Shown here in pieces: positions 11,201 to 24,155 of a stretch of DNA of 64,000 bases. Position 1 is the first letter of the stretch. Every line of letters begins with the position of its first letter. The notes below the pieces were generated by a model. The model worked only from the letters and a program-made list of their open reading frames with translations. It was not told the origin of the DNA and did not search any database. This DNA is from Pseudisothecium myosuroides (Eukaryota; Streptophyta; Bryopsida; Hypnales; Lembophyllaceae), in the NCBI GenBank assembly GCA_951799445.1, contig OX637296.1, positions 17,236,001 to 17,300,000 of the forward strand, in the 5' to 3' direction. The position numbers and the translations under genes were made by a program.

Positions 11201-14200
11201 AGTACTGCCGATGTGCAGCCGTCCTCCAACCGCACTAGTTATCGTTGCTAAGAATGGAAGACTTCGAATTACCGATGTAGACTATTTCAAGAAGACAGTA
11301 AACATTACAAAGTTCTCAAACCTTTCGCATGAGAGCCCAATAGCGTTCAACGTCTCGAATGCGGCCCACACGGTTGAGTGTATTCATAATTATATTGAAT
11401 GTCACTGAAACTTGTTGCAGCCCCAGGTCCATCAGAAGCCTATGTGCGTCCATCATACCCCTTACATCACCTGCTCATGGAGATTACATGTCAGTATAAT
11501 AATAAATAGACTCAAGAAATTCAAGCAATCATCAGACTTTTCCATTAAACCTTGAATCCCAGAAAAAAACAAGAAAAGCTCAGAAGGATGCACCTAATTT
11601 GCTGTGAGCCGTCAAGATTATATGACAAACGTTCCTGTCAGGGACACAGCTGGTAGAACGCATTTGTTCGTACGTGTCAATAATCTCTTTATGCATTCCC
11701 TTACGACTGTACATGTTGATCATAAAAGTGTAAGTAGTAGAATCAGGTTCCACATTCTCGAGTCTCATCTGCTCTCTAAGCTGCGCTGCCGTCTCCAAGC
11801 CTGTTTATCATCACAACATAAATGTATATGTAATAAGAAATTACAATTCGAGTTTGACCACACTAATATTAGCGCCAGCACGTTCACTAAATAGGAAGAG
11901 AAGAAGTAAAGAGAGTGACCTCTGATTGACCTGTTGCATCCATCAAGCAATACATTGTAAGCTGAGATCACAGGGCGAATGCCAGCGTCTCGCAGTTTTT
12001 GTAGTACGTTGACACCTCTTTGTAAGCTGCCGCACTTCGTATAGCCAGACATGAGGATAACATAATCATCGTGGCTTGGTGCCAAGTCACTCTTTACAAA
12101 TTCCTCAAAAACTGCTTCTGCAACGTTCATCCTTCGAGCATTCACCAAAACGTTGATTATAGTTCGATATACCAACTCATCGGGTTTATAATGTGGTATT
12201 GTTTGCATCCATTGAAACACCTGAATACAGAAGCTGCATCAAATCTCGATGAAGATGCATTACCCAACGGTAAGACGAACCAAAAACTTCTAGCAGAAAC
12301 TCTAGCATAGTCAAGGTACAACTTGAAAGGGAAACATGCAAACCAACCTCATATGACACCTCTCGTTCCAATTATTGGCAAAGACTGCTCAAGCTTCACA
12401 AGAATCATAAACGCCGTTAAGGGTAATACAGAAATTTGCAATGTGAAGTGTAAACCTGCAATGCAGTGAGCCACTCCTTCATGACTCCAAGCACATATAC
12501 TACTTGATGAAGGTCTGACACAGTCACTTGCCCCACGAAACCGTTCATGGTGCTGATAACACTGGCGTGGCTACGCAATCCTGATAATGCTTCTACGACC
12601 TGAACCCAGAATTCATCAGTAACGGAAGTCTGCATTTACAGTGATAGAGCGCAAACGATGCTATTCGAACAAAAAAAATCCAGCAGTCGACCGCTAAAGA
12701 ACCAAGAAGCACTCATCTTCTCTTAGCAGTATTTGAGTAAGTCAAGCCTGTATAGGGAATATTGTAGATTTGACTATGTTAAACATAAACATACCGATGT
12801 CTCGTTTGTACAGAGATATCACTGCTTTTGCACAGAGATATATACTATGCAAAGGAACTCTGTAGGCATAAGTACTTGTATATTCTTGTAATCTTCTATA
12901 GAATCTAGAATCTTGTCTCTTATTGTCTTTAGGCTTACTCTATAGCTACTCATCTTCTCTGCATTCATTATCATCCTAAAGACTACTCCTTCATTATCGT
13001 TAGTAGGAGTTTTGTACACATAGCGTTTCTCCGCTATCTCATACCACCATAAGTCTAGGTAGAGTTCGACATAATATGACGATATCTTTAGACTTTTCTT
13101 CCCAGTATCAATTTTTTCCTACTCATGCAATGATTCTGATGATACAAAATTTGGTTACATCTGAATTGTATCTTTGACAATACAATCAATCGAATTGATC
13201 GTTTTCAAAACACAAATCCTTGTTCCCTTTAGAGATGAAAAAATCACACGAAGTCGCAAAGCATTCGAATAAGGTACAAACCTTCCGCACACTATCAGGT
13301 TGCTCAGTCAAGCCGTGCAAATCATGAACAGTCCCAAGGTCTCGTCTCCACAGACTCCCTTTCGCAGTCAATGGTTTCGGAAGGCCACTGCGTATCAGGC
13401 TTGCTCCCCAAACTTGTACGCCATTCCCATTATCCGCTGTGTTCTCTTCTGATACTCCTCGCCCATTCTCGACTGACCCTTTCCTATACCCTGCCAAAAC
13501 CTCCCGTGCCATATTAATTGTTTTCTTTGTATCAACGTCCTCTTGAACCGTCTCTAAAGTGGTTGAAGGGATGGTTTCCTTTTGGTCATTCTCCAGCTTG
13601 CTTGCCATAAGAGCACGAGCTTCAAGTACTCTTTGAAGCGTGAGCTTGACGTCTTCTCCTGTACGATTCTCGAGTAAATTATCCTCATTCGAATCTCCTA
13701 ATCAGACACAAATCCAAACATGAACATGATCAGATAAGGCAGAGGATCCTAAAACCGTTAGGAACCAGAATTTAGACAGATTTAGATTTGGCTATAGCTC
13801 ACAAAGTAATCTCTCCAGTAAGCTCTACACTGATTTCCCAATGAAAGCACACTCCGAAATATTGGTTGAAATGCGAGAAGTGACGCAAATAGTATCCACT
13901 GCCTTACTTTTAAAATAAAAAAATCATACCAGAGAAGGAAAGAAAAATCTTGCTCCGTATACTAGAGAGGAATAAGGAAAGAAGACAAGATCACGTACTG
14001 GATGCATCTGGACTAGCAGAGGTGTTGACCTCTCTGGACCTCATGAGCTCTTCTTCTGTGGCCTTGCCTTCACCCATTTTTTGTACATTCCGTGACACTG
14101 CTTTCCCGTTTAGATTCTTTGGACTGATTCTATCTTCCTTGGCTGTTACTGCAGGCAGTGTATCATCCCACCTTGAATCTGTCAACACATCACACGTGAA

Positions 14201-14862
14201 TGTTCCAATTCAAAATCTAAGGTAGATGCCTGAATTTCACCTTGTTCCTTAAACCATACATGTATAATTACATGCAATGCCTACTCAAGTAGCAAAAAAT
14301 GAAAACTGTCACCAATGCTAAGATTCCATTCATAGAAGTTGAGTACGTTTTAACCTTCCCATGCAAGGCTTCTACGGAGCTCAGAACAAGCAGAGAATAT
14401 GGTTTTTGGAAACACACCATAGTGTACTTTGAAAATTCATAACTAATTCAATACACCTCCAAAATTTACAAAACGACTTGCATTGGGTTCCATTTCCTCT
14501 TGCCACCACACAAAAAATTCAAAACCGATTCTCATCTTAGGTCAGATTCTTCCGAGCACAGTTTATGGGAAGCACCGCAACTAGGGTTTCCAATAAACAG
14601 CAGTAACCGTACCTGATGAAGTCGTTTCCAAAGACTCCACGGCGCGCGCCCTCGCAACCCTAACATTGGTTGCACCATCGGATTCACTAATACACGTAAA
14701 CCCCACTGCCTCCCGATTCTTCCTAATCCTCAAACGCGACCTGTAGCTTCCATTGCTCGCACCCCTAAACCCTGCCACCTCTGTTCCCCAAAACCCTGAT
14801 GGCGAGAATCGGCAATCCCCTTGCACAAGCGAGCTGGAATGGAAACAAGTCGACCCTGCCAT
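8222..14862 (-). CDS. PPR-SMR protein, probably organelle-targeted (12 exons, about 1,209 aa)
   Basis: A pentatricopeptide-repeat protein with a C-terminal SMR-type domain, expected to bind organelle RNA. In-frame exons (minus strand): 14862-14613, 14178-13999, 13697-13282, 12599-12456, 12220-11920, 11800-11594, 11470-11322, 11116-10697, 10585-10337, 10192-9946, 9549-8653, 8391-8222; they total 3,630 nt including the stop. The N-terminus (MAGSTCFHSS, rich in Ser and Arg, few acidic residues) resembles a plastid transit peptide. A linker (exons 2-3) precedes a long PPR tract; typical units contain LTTCSILINAFGKARDWEKI, LMVYNSLMSVYGKAG and LVTYNTLLDVYGKGGRL. The C-terminus has the SMR-like signature WTLDVRFTGTGAAQILLLTW and then LNTLKAPF. 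The classical SMR nuclease TGWG motif is replaced by LAWEW. I cannot say which Arabidopsis PPR-SMR protein is orthologous. The exon 3-4 intron (12600-13281) is the longest. Confidence 0.85.
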
Positions 14863-17753
14863 GGTAACCTCTCCAGCTCTTTTCAATTCACGCAAATCCC
14901 AATAACCCAATGCAAGTCTCCACAAGCCATGTCCATAAACACGAAACCCGAGCTCAAGATTCACGCATTGCAGCTTCCGAATTCAATCCCTAATTGAACC
15001 ACAAATTCTTATTGCTACCATTCGAATTCTCCTCCCATGTCCGAAACCACAACCATTCCACTTCGAACGCTCAAAATTTCACCTTCACAAACTACACCAC
15101 CATTTCTTCAATCCAAGATGCAGTTACGCTTCTCTCTCTCAAAATTTCACCTTCACAAACTACACCATCATTTCTTCAATCCAGGATGCAGTTACACTTC
15201 TCACTCCACCGAATTGAGGTAGCAAACACCCCTAATATGACCATACCCACAAAATTGAAGTACCAAAAACCCCTCATAAAACCATATCCACTAAATTGAA
15301 GTGTGATATCAACAGAAGAGTCGTCCACTGCTGCACATTAGCGATGAGAAACTAGTGGCAACTGGAGTGGAGAGAATGCAAAAGTTAGATTTGGGATGCA
15401 CACTTGCTCACTTGCTCATCACTCTCACCCTGTTTGAATCTGGTCCACAGAATAAATAAGGAATTGAGACAGCGTTTGCGTGACTGTTGTTGAAGAAATG
15501 AAAGAAGGTCTAACTTATGTCTAGTGCAGTTGCGGAATTGCTTCACCACGAAGTTGATTATGTAGAATCAAATAAAACTGCGACGCAGATTTGCGATTGC
15601 GCTTCGTCTTCACGTTGCTTGCAAAAGGAACGAAGTAGAAGCTCAGCTTGAATGTGTAATAAGTTAGCGGGTGTCAATGGCAGTGTTCCCAAACCGTGGC
15701 TAAATTTAGCAGAGGTTCTACTAAGTTATCCTGGATCTTAGGCCATGAATTAATTGTTTGGGGTTGGCCAAATAATTGTGTAAGGTAAATGATAAATGTG
15801 TCTTCAATGTAGAAGTATCTCACCAAAAATGTCTAAGTTAATTCTTGTATAAAATTCACCAAGCATTCTTGAAAATTTGGAGAAAGGATTTATCATGGTT
15901 GTTTCTTTGCAAGTAGCTATAGATAAGAAGATTTCTTTGGCCCCAAAATAGATAGATATGCACTTTCAAAATTCCTTTTAAGGTCAGTATCAAGAACTGG
16001 TAATAGAATGTTAATATCTATACAATGTTAAAACTAGGTTCTCATACATTAGATAAACCTTGCTAAGACTATGGACCTTGCTAAAACAACATCTTAGCAT
16101 TAGACTAACCTTGCTAATACCAAGTGTGAATACACCTTCATTGAAAATGTTTCTACTAGCATCAATTATGAAAATTACATTTGCTATTGTTGTTGTTAAT
16201 TGAAAAAAAAGAACTAATATCTTATTCTAACTTATTCAAGGTTGTTATACTTGTTTAAAGAATTTCTTATAAGGCAAGTAAACCTGAACCCACCAGTGTA
16301 CCCACAATTGATATTACTATAGTTTTAGCACATTTGATGTGTCTACATACAAAGTTTTTATGCACATTGTCAAATTTTTTGTTTTATTGATTTGTGTATA
16401 CTTACCTCATAGGATCATTTGTTTGATAGAATTAGGAATGAAAATAGAGTATGAGATATTTTTTAAAATGATAGTAATTTCTAAAGAACAAAACTGGAAT
16501 TTCAATCCATGTCTCAATTTGGGGTAGACTACTATGGGCGCAAATTTGGTTGGATTTTCATGAGATTTGGTATCAACATGTAATTTCCTACCCATCTTAA
16601 AGGCGGCTTAAGAGAATCTTTATACAATTCAAAAATTACACCCAAAAACATCCCAAAGAAGTTTTTATCTTCAAGTGTATGCACATCAAGCGTTTCCTAT
16701 AGAAAATTATCAGGTGCTTTATTTAGCAAGCAATCATGGAATCTCTTCTCAACAATAAATTTGAAGTTCATTTTCAGTTATTTCCATTTTCAATACTTTT
16801 GGGTACTTTCTTGTGAAACATAGATGAAACTACAATAGACATGAATCATTTCAAGTACAATATGTAATTTTCAGATCCAACAAGAGATTTTCAAGATTGA
16901 ATTTCTACTTCATGCTTTAAATTTTGGAAGGTCCACCTCACCCTAAACCAATCACAAGATGACATGTAAGGTAGGAGGCTGTAAATGCGACCTTCTCCTT
17001 CAAACCGTCCCTATATTTAGCTGTAGAATGGATTGGAGGTGATCCTTAAATGGACCACTTTTGCTATTGAATGAATCAAGAAAAAATTATTTTTTTATTG
17101 TGAGAGCCAATCATTGGCCTTGATTTCTTGAAATCACTTTCAAAATTGCAAGGGGACGGATTTTGGGAGACCTAGTGTCACAAATAGGTACCTACTACTG
17201 AAATCTTTGAAAATTCATAACTATTTCAAAAATGCTTCAAAAAATATGAAACCACTTGTGTTACGTTCCGCATCTATTGTTCTTTCTCTGAAAAATGAGC
17301 TAAAAATATTTTGGTTCATGTGCACCTATGAAAAAGGCAGATCAGCCCTTAAAGGGTCGCTTTTTCAGCCTACTACCTTACCACTTTTTTCACTACCAGA
17401 AAAACAAACCTCCTAATCTGACCCTCTCCTCGGCTAACTTTTGAGCCCTACGATCAAACGAGAGGCGCCAAATCTGCAAAGCACACGCCAATCTGCGGAG
17501 GAGATCCCACCACCGTGGACGTGGAGAACGCGGCCCACAGCACCTCCTATTCCCGTGTGGATAAGGAGCCTCCCCTATCACCGTCCCCAACCCACCCCCA
17601 TCCCCGCGTCCGCCATAGCCAGGAGAACGAAGCTCCGCAACAACCTTGGCGACCACCAGCATTGCCGAATCTCACCCAGACTCCCGTACTGCTGAATTGG
17701 GTCACACCCGTTCCCAATTTTTCTTATTATTGCTTTGAATTTATTAGGCACCA
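14863..17753. other. shared upstream region of the divergent PPR-SMR and HCF136 genes
   Basis: About 2.9 kb separates the two head-to-head start codons. It holds a 68-bp tandem duplication (15070-15205) close to the PPR gene, AT-rich sequence with no coding signal (15.3-17.0 kb), and a GC-richer, C-rich stretch at about 17,400-17,750 that is probably the HCF136 promoter and 5' UTR. I see no RNA gene. Confidence 0.6.
15070..15205. repeat. 68-bp tandem duplication (2 copies)
   Basis: A unit starting CTCAAAATTTCACCTTCACA and ending near ATGCAGTTAC is present twice in direct orientation, at about 15070 and 15138, with only a few differences. It lies 200-340 bp upstream of the PPR-SMR start codon, probably in its promoter or 5' UTR. 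Confidence 0.85.
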
Positions 17754-20700
17754 ATGGCGGTCCTGGGGACGCAAGGCATTTCGCTCCTGAGCTCACATCC
17801 GCAAACACTACGGGCGCCGTCTTCATCCTCTTCTTCACGCGTATCGTCAATTTCGAGCTTCTGCGGACTGCAAGTGAAGAAGGTCGGGTTTTGCCAATTG
17901 ACGAAATGTGCGGGGACGAGAACGCCCGTGGTGGCGGAGACGACGGAGAATTTCGACGAGGAAGACGAGGAAGTCGTGGTGAGCAGACGGGGGGTCTTGG
18001 CTGCGACGACGGCGTTGCCGTTTGCGGGATTGTTGACGAACGAGAATGTGGCGCTGGCGGAAGAGACGATCTCCAGTTGGGAGCAAGTGAAGCTTCCCGT
18101 GAACGCGGGGGTTGTGCTTCTGGATATGGCGTTTGTGCCGGAGCAGCCGAACAGAGGTTTGTACCCCTTTCGCCGCTGAAATCTGGTGCAATTCTGCTTC
18201 AATTCGAGACCAATTTGGTTCAATTCTGGTTCAATTCTGGTTCAATTCTATGAAATTTACGCCTCATGGGAGTTTATAACATTTGGGGTATGGATTTTTT
18301 TCACTTGTTGCGTGACATGATGAGGAATTTCACATTATAAAGGTATAAATTCATGATATTGTCGTTGAGATATTTGTTCTTGGGAAGAGTCTCTCGTAGG
18401 TTTGATAGAGAGAAGGAAAATACGATGAAATGCAGAAAAGGATCCTCCGAGATTCCATACAATATCTCAGTTACGTATTGCGACTTTACTTTCTTGTTCA
18501 TAGAGTTGGATTTTCAGCTAGGGGTTAAGGTTAAAGACCCTATTTGCGCCACTATGTGTCATCAGGAGCACTAGGTTACATTTGGAATCTTAAAATGTGC
18601 GCTATTGATACATAGTGGCTCTAGAGTACATTTGGATAGAGTACATTAGGAAATTTAAAATGTGCAGTTCTGATAGATAGTGGCGCAAGTAGGGTGGTTG
18701 TTGAACTGTGGCTCAAACAGGGCCTTCTAGTTTACATTACGAAGTGGTGTGAGGGTATTGTTTGTGCATTTATGAATAGGGCTGTCTGCAGCGGCTCTGT
18801 TTGCGGGTTCTGATTTATTTGAATTTTGGCAGTGCCATTCTGAATCGCTCTTGAGCATAGTTTAGGTTATTAGAATGGTAAATTTTCGTGTATCTTCTTG
18901 TTGGCGAATGCGAGAGGCTCAACTACATTAGCAGATGTGTGATTAATGTGTTATCTGGTCGATTTTCTGATTGATGTAACCTAGAAAATTTGTTTTCTTC
19001 GTTTGACAGGGTTCTTGTTAGGGACACGGCAAACGTTATTGGAAACCAAGGATGGAGGTATTTCATGGAATGCACGCAGCATCCCATCTGCTGAAGACGA
19101 AGATTTCAATTACAGGTACAGAATAGAGTATTTTCATAGCAATTTCATACGTTCCAGGCTTTGAGAATCTTGCCATTGAATATTGAAGACATTTGAATGT
19201 GGTGGTGGACGAAGCCACATTTTGACATTGTCTGAGGACTCTTGCAGGTTCAACAGCATCAGCTTTCAAGGTCAGGAGGGATGGATCATTGGTAAGCCTG
19301 CCATTCTTCTCCACACCAGTGATGGCGGCGAGAACTGGGAGCGCGTTCCCTTGAGTATTCGCCTTCCTGGAAATCCTGTAATTCCTCACCCTAACTGTAC
19401 TGTGACTATTTCAAATCACTGTCAGCACTCGACTTCCAATGTGTAGTTTCCAGTAGTAGTGTACAAAATTTCTGTCAAATTACTGTCATTTCTAGACTAT
19501 AATGTGTATTTTCCAGAAAGAGTAGCGGTATTCAGAATGTTCGCTCTGATGCTTCTAAAGGTTCTTAAATTTTTTACTACGGGCCTGCCTTGCAGACATT
19601 TCCCCACGGAAAAGCTGTGCAATTTCAAGTCTATGGGTGGATGTGTTTCTCTGACTATGGGTCTGTGCAATGCAGGTTGTGATTAGGGGCACAGGACCGC
19701 AGAGTGCAGAAATGGTGACCGACGAGGGTGCCATTTACATTACCTCTAACAGAGGGTACAATTGGAAGGCTGCTGTGGAAGAAACTGTTTCAGCCACATT
19801 GAATAGGTAAGATTCTGATAGATGGAGTGAGATTTTTTCAACATGAGATTCAGGATGTGCTTGTACTGTAGCGTTGATTAGCCAGAGTGAGATGAGGAGG
19901 ATATGGATTTTTTCCAAGAATGGACAAGTTTATATGATATCTAAAGAATTTGAAGTAGGGAAAAAGGGTTGTATTATTTTTGGGCCTTCACTCAAGAATG
20001 TTTGTTAAGAGTCTCTGTTCTGGCTGCAGAACTGTGTCAAGTGGAATCAGTGGAGCTAGTTACTACACCGGCACTCTCAACACGGTGAACCGATCACCAG
20101 CTGGTGATTACGTGGCTGTCGTGAGCCGTGGAAACTTTTTCCTGACTTGGGAGCCTGGACAGGTACGAACTCTGTTTGTTTTTTTTGAATTTTTTTTTTG
20201 AATTTTTTATATTTTAAATACTCAACATGTAATACATTTGACCATTGGTACGTGGCATGCTTGGTGGTTTACCTTTTCGTTGCATTCACCTCTAAAGGAC
20301 CAAGAAGCACAAATTGGGTCTCTTCTTTATTATTTTGCAGTTTTGAGTATATTATACGGAGGCTTGATTTTGTCCAATTTTATGTATCTTGTTACCAACA
20401 CATGCAATGTTCTTCTCTGATTCTGGTGACAGAGAATTCGGCTCCTTTTGGGTTCTGTCTTTTCACTATATGATCAATCGAACTGGTCAAAACCTTGAAT
20501 CCTTGGTCTTGTACGAGTGTGGCACTAGGTAATTTGGAAAGGGCATGGCACCTTCGACATGCATTTATTTGTGAGTTTTATTGTCGCTGTTGCAGCCTTA
20601 CTGGCAACCACACAATCGTGCGGCTGCTCGCCGTATTCAGAATATGGGATGGAGAGCAGATGGTGGCTTGTGGTTGCTCGTTCGTGGTGGTGGACTCTTC

Positions 20701-22104
20701 CTCGGCAGAGGCACTGGTGTAAGCATATCTCACCTAATGCGATGAAGTTCGGGTAGATATGTAGGTCATGTAATAAAAGCAATTGAGCGTCACGCAATCG
20801 ATCAACTTCGCTTCAAATAGATCCACAAGTTGGTGCTTCCTTATTTAATATCTATCAGAGAACGAATCATCCTATTGTGTTTATACTTTCATCCGCACTG
20901 AACAAGATTTATAACGTTACAAAGCACTGGTAGCAAGGTGTCTTTGCGGTTCATGCAGTAAAATCTTTAATTTATTCAGTGACATGAAGAAATTAACTAG
21001 TCAAGAAGATCATTTGCACTTCACTGTCAGATGCTCCTTCTTGAAGGATACTTGTCTGCTATGGCCCTTGACTGCACGAAGCTGGTGTATTTTCTCCAAT
21101 TGACCTGTCTGTCGAATTTTTTTGAGTCTGGAATATTCTGCCCCCCAGCTTAAGGGATCCTTTTTCCTTGTTCAATAATATTGTATCGGCAATCTATAAT
21201 TCCAGATATGTACCAATCGTCCTTCTAAGTCCTTGATGCTTTTACAGGTGACAGAGAGTTTTGATGAGCAGAAAATTCCCAGCAGAGGGTTTGGCATTTT
21301 GGACGTTGGTTATCGGTCAAAGGTAAATATCGTGGCTTTGTTCAGATCTACAACTTGTATATCGTTATATGTTGACTCTTAATTAGCAATTGAACACATC
21401 ATGTCGACCTTAATTCTCTCTTCTTACGACACCTTTAAAGAAGAAATCTCAGTGTCCTTGACCTGCTACCTTTATCTCACGTGTATAATGGCTTCCTCTG
21501 CAGGATGAGGCCTGGGCTGCAGGAGGCAGTGGTATCCTCCTGAGGACCACAGATGGAGGAAAGTCATGGGCCCGGGACAGAGTTGCTGACCAAATCGCGG
21601 CCAACTTATACGCTGTAAAGTATGTCCTCTTCGTCTCCTACCCACTGTTTATTTATATAACCATAGATGTGAAACAAGTTTCTTTAATTATTTCCTTAGT
21701 AATGTGGGTGGGAACAAGTTAATAGAGATGATGTGAGTTAATAAATAATGAGTGAGTTACGACACCACCTGCTTTTCTTGTGTCAACTCAATTTTGCCAA
21801 GTGGTTTTTAATTCTTTACCTCATTCTAAAATTTAGGAATTCCATTTGGAAGCTAATAGTTGATTATAGTGATTGTAGTAACTTTTCAAGCATTGATTTC
21901 TATCTTTCAAAAATGTAGAGCATAATTTCTATTGATTACCTCTTGAAGCTTCTTGCATGATTTATTTTACTCTAGGTAAAGATGCAGCCATTTTTGTGGG
22001 CAGTCAGAGGTTAATATTGAAGCAAACTTTGGTGGTGTAGGTTCATTGACAACAAAGGTTTCGTGCTGGGCAATGACGGCGTACTTCTGCGGTATCTTGG
22101 CTGA
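17754..22104 (+). CDS. HCF136: photosystem II stability/assembly factor HCF136 (9 exons, 426 aa)
   Basis: HCF136 (YCF48 in cyanobacteria) is a thylakoid-lumen beta-propeller needed for early photosystem II reaction-centre assembly. Exons: 17754-18156, 19010-19115, 19248-19377, 19676-19806, 20030-20162, 20596-20718, 21248-21322, 21504-21619, 22041-22104; joined length is 1,281 nt with all phases matching. Residues 1 to about 75 are a Ser-rich transit peptide. Then comes a twin-arginine lumen signal (SRRGV, Arg78-Arg79) with a hydrophobic stretch ending VALA|EE near residue 102, as expected for a Tat substrate. Family blocks are clear: [65 protein letters not shown] and [12 protein letters not shown]. 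The length fits the plant family (about 400 aa). Introns are mostly 130-850 bp. It looks intact and functional. Confidence 0.97.
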
Positions 22105-23842
22105 TCAATACGTGTATCTATCTAGAATTTTTGCCGGAACGAGCCAACTAAGTGAAATTTAGTATTGAGCGCCGTGTTTTTTTCCATTCTTTGTATCATG
22201 GTTGAATTTTGTTAATGCACTCAGGATACCATTTATCACCGTAGTGGAGAGAAGTCTTTTAATGTAATAATAGTTCTTCTTGGTAAAAGGACTACGATGC
22301 TATTTATGTTTCCTTGAGGCAGACGATCTCGAAAGGATGATTGTCTTGCAGCAACACGTATGGACTGATTTTTTCAACGCAATGAGTCTCTTAAGTCAAA
22401 TAGTATCTTGAATTTTACTGGTGTGCTCACATCACCATGATCTTCTGGAGAAAAAGTGAAATGTATTCATATCAATTACAAATCATGTACGGTAGTGTTT
22501 GTTATGATTAATTCTGGAATTTCACCATTGATGTATATTATAGTATTAACTTTTAAGTGCTTGAACTAAAGATAGCAAGATTACTTTTGAAATTTTATTC
22601 AAACAAATGGTTTCATCCCCATTTTCACGCTTTCGCAGTATTGAAGAGGAGTATGCTGGTGGGATTAGGTTCAGGGAATGTTGTTGACTGAGAGACATAC
22701 TCTTCAGATTTTATGCAGACACTGTTGCCTTTCAAGGATGCCTATCAAAAGGAAGCGGAAAATTATTTAACAATATATTCAGTGTCATGATTGTGCAAGT
22801 ATTGGTTGAACAAGAGCTGATGATTCTAGATTCTAGATTTCTGCAGCCCAAGTAGGGTTGCTAGCTTTCCAACAACAGCATCGATACCAATTCTGAGGAA
22901 ACTAGTGTGAACAATAATTAATTGCTTGTTCCACCGTTTGTATGCACCAGCACCTGAAACTTCAGCAGTGCAAGGGAAGGCTTGATATTTGCCATATCAC
23001 GTACACGTAATGATATAGTGTCTTCCAGTCTAGACTATTTGCGACTTGCATGGTGAAGCTTGACTTTGGAAGTGAACTTATTGCTGAAACGGCACTGGAA
23101 ATGCCGCAACTTCTGCTCCTTTTTGGGAGTAAGCAAATGTTTTTGCTAGTCTCTGATGCAAGTTATTAAAATTTCTGGACCTGGATCCTATAATATTCCG
23201 ATATTTTCTGGTCTACATGTTGTGACTATTAAGAGCTTCAGCAAGTACTCAGCTCTGGGTCTTTTCTCGAGCAATGTCGAATGTGTTTCCAAGGCCCTTG
23301 ATGCATTCTTTTCATACACCACAAAACAATGTCCGGGTATTCTTGGCAGGAGAATCTGGGGATTTTGAAGGCCCTGATGATGGTGGGTCAACTGATTTAA
23401 GTTAGGGATCATCTCTTTGGATAAAAAAATTGCAGGAGTTTATATTGTGTTCCGGCGATCTGTTGCTGAGAGTGCAGAAGCTTGACGATGCAATCTTGGC
23501 GTACAAGAAATTTGTCGGGATCATGACAGATGCTGCAGGTCAGTTAAGGTTTTACAGCATGGAATGTTCTTGGGAATGATTGTGAATGTGGACGCTATCT
23601 TGCAGTGCAAATTTGCGGTTCAGGATTTAAGGTCTTCATTATCTTAAAGTTCTAAACTGCAATCACGTGAACTTTTGAATTTGGTAGAAACACAGCATAA
23701 AAAACAGACATAAAAGAAGTGAAGTGGTAGAAATGCAGCAAAGATAGACCTAACTGAAGATGTGAAGCATTTTGAAACATCTTTGAGTTCTAAATGGCAA
23801 GCACAAGAGATATGCAAAATGTCCATCTATGTAAGGTTTGAA
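22105..23842. other. region downstream of HCF136, with weak exon-like patches
   Basis: The HCF136 3' UTR should lie at the left end. At about 23,250-23,400 one frame reads NNVRVFLAGESGDFEGPDDG, and at about 23,436-23,538, between an acceptor-like TTGCAG and a donor-like GCAG|GTCAGT, another reads LLRVQKLDDAILAYKKF. These look protein-like but do not assemble into one gene in a common frame. They may be remnants of a decayed gene. Confidence 0.3.
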
Positions 23843-24064
23843 CACTACAAGAGAAAGGGGTGTTTTAAGTGAATTTTTAAGTATAGTCCTAGACATATGA
23901 TTTTAAGCAATGACCTTTAAGGAGATTTTCAGCAAAGTTTTACTTAAAACACATGTGTTTTAAGTAAAACTTTGCTGAAAATCTCCTTAAAGGTCATTGC
24001 TTAAAATCATATGTCTAGGACTATACTTAAAAATTCACTTAAAACACCCCTTTCTCTTGTAGTG
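23843..24064. mobile_element. perfect 222-bp palindrome with CACTA...TAGTG ends (foldback MITE)
   Basis: The first 111 bases are the exact reverse complement of the last 111, centred on ACA|TGT at 23953/23954. I compared the arms base by base and found no mismatch. The ends are CACTACAAGAG and CTCTTGTAGTG, the terminal motif typical of CACTA (En/Spm) transposons. It encodes nothing. The flanking triplets (gaa and gcg) do not show the usual 3-bp target duplication. A transcript through it would fold into one long perfect duplex, so it is a possible small-RNA source. Confidence 0.9.
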
Positions 24065-24155
24065 GCGAAGAGTCCTTGGACACTGATCGATAGAGATGGA
24101 GGATGAGCATCAAGTTTCAAATCATAACATTCACCCATTTTTTAGGATCCCAAGT

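Noticed and set aside
12819..13019. A 66-codon minus-strand frame in PPR intron 3 that looked like a retrotransposon gag piece
   Set aside because: No family motif could be named, and its boundaries coincide with neither an exon nor a transposon end.
17735..18253. Gly/Arg-rich open frames overlapping HCF136 exon 1 in other frames and on the minus strand
   Set aside because: HCF136 exon 1 explains the region; these are GC-rich shadow frames.
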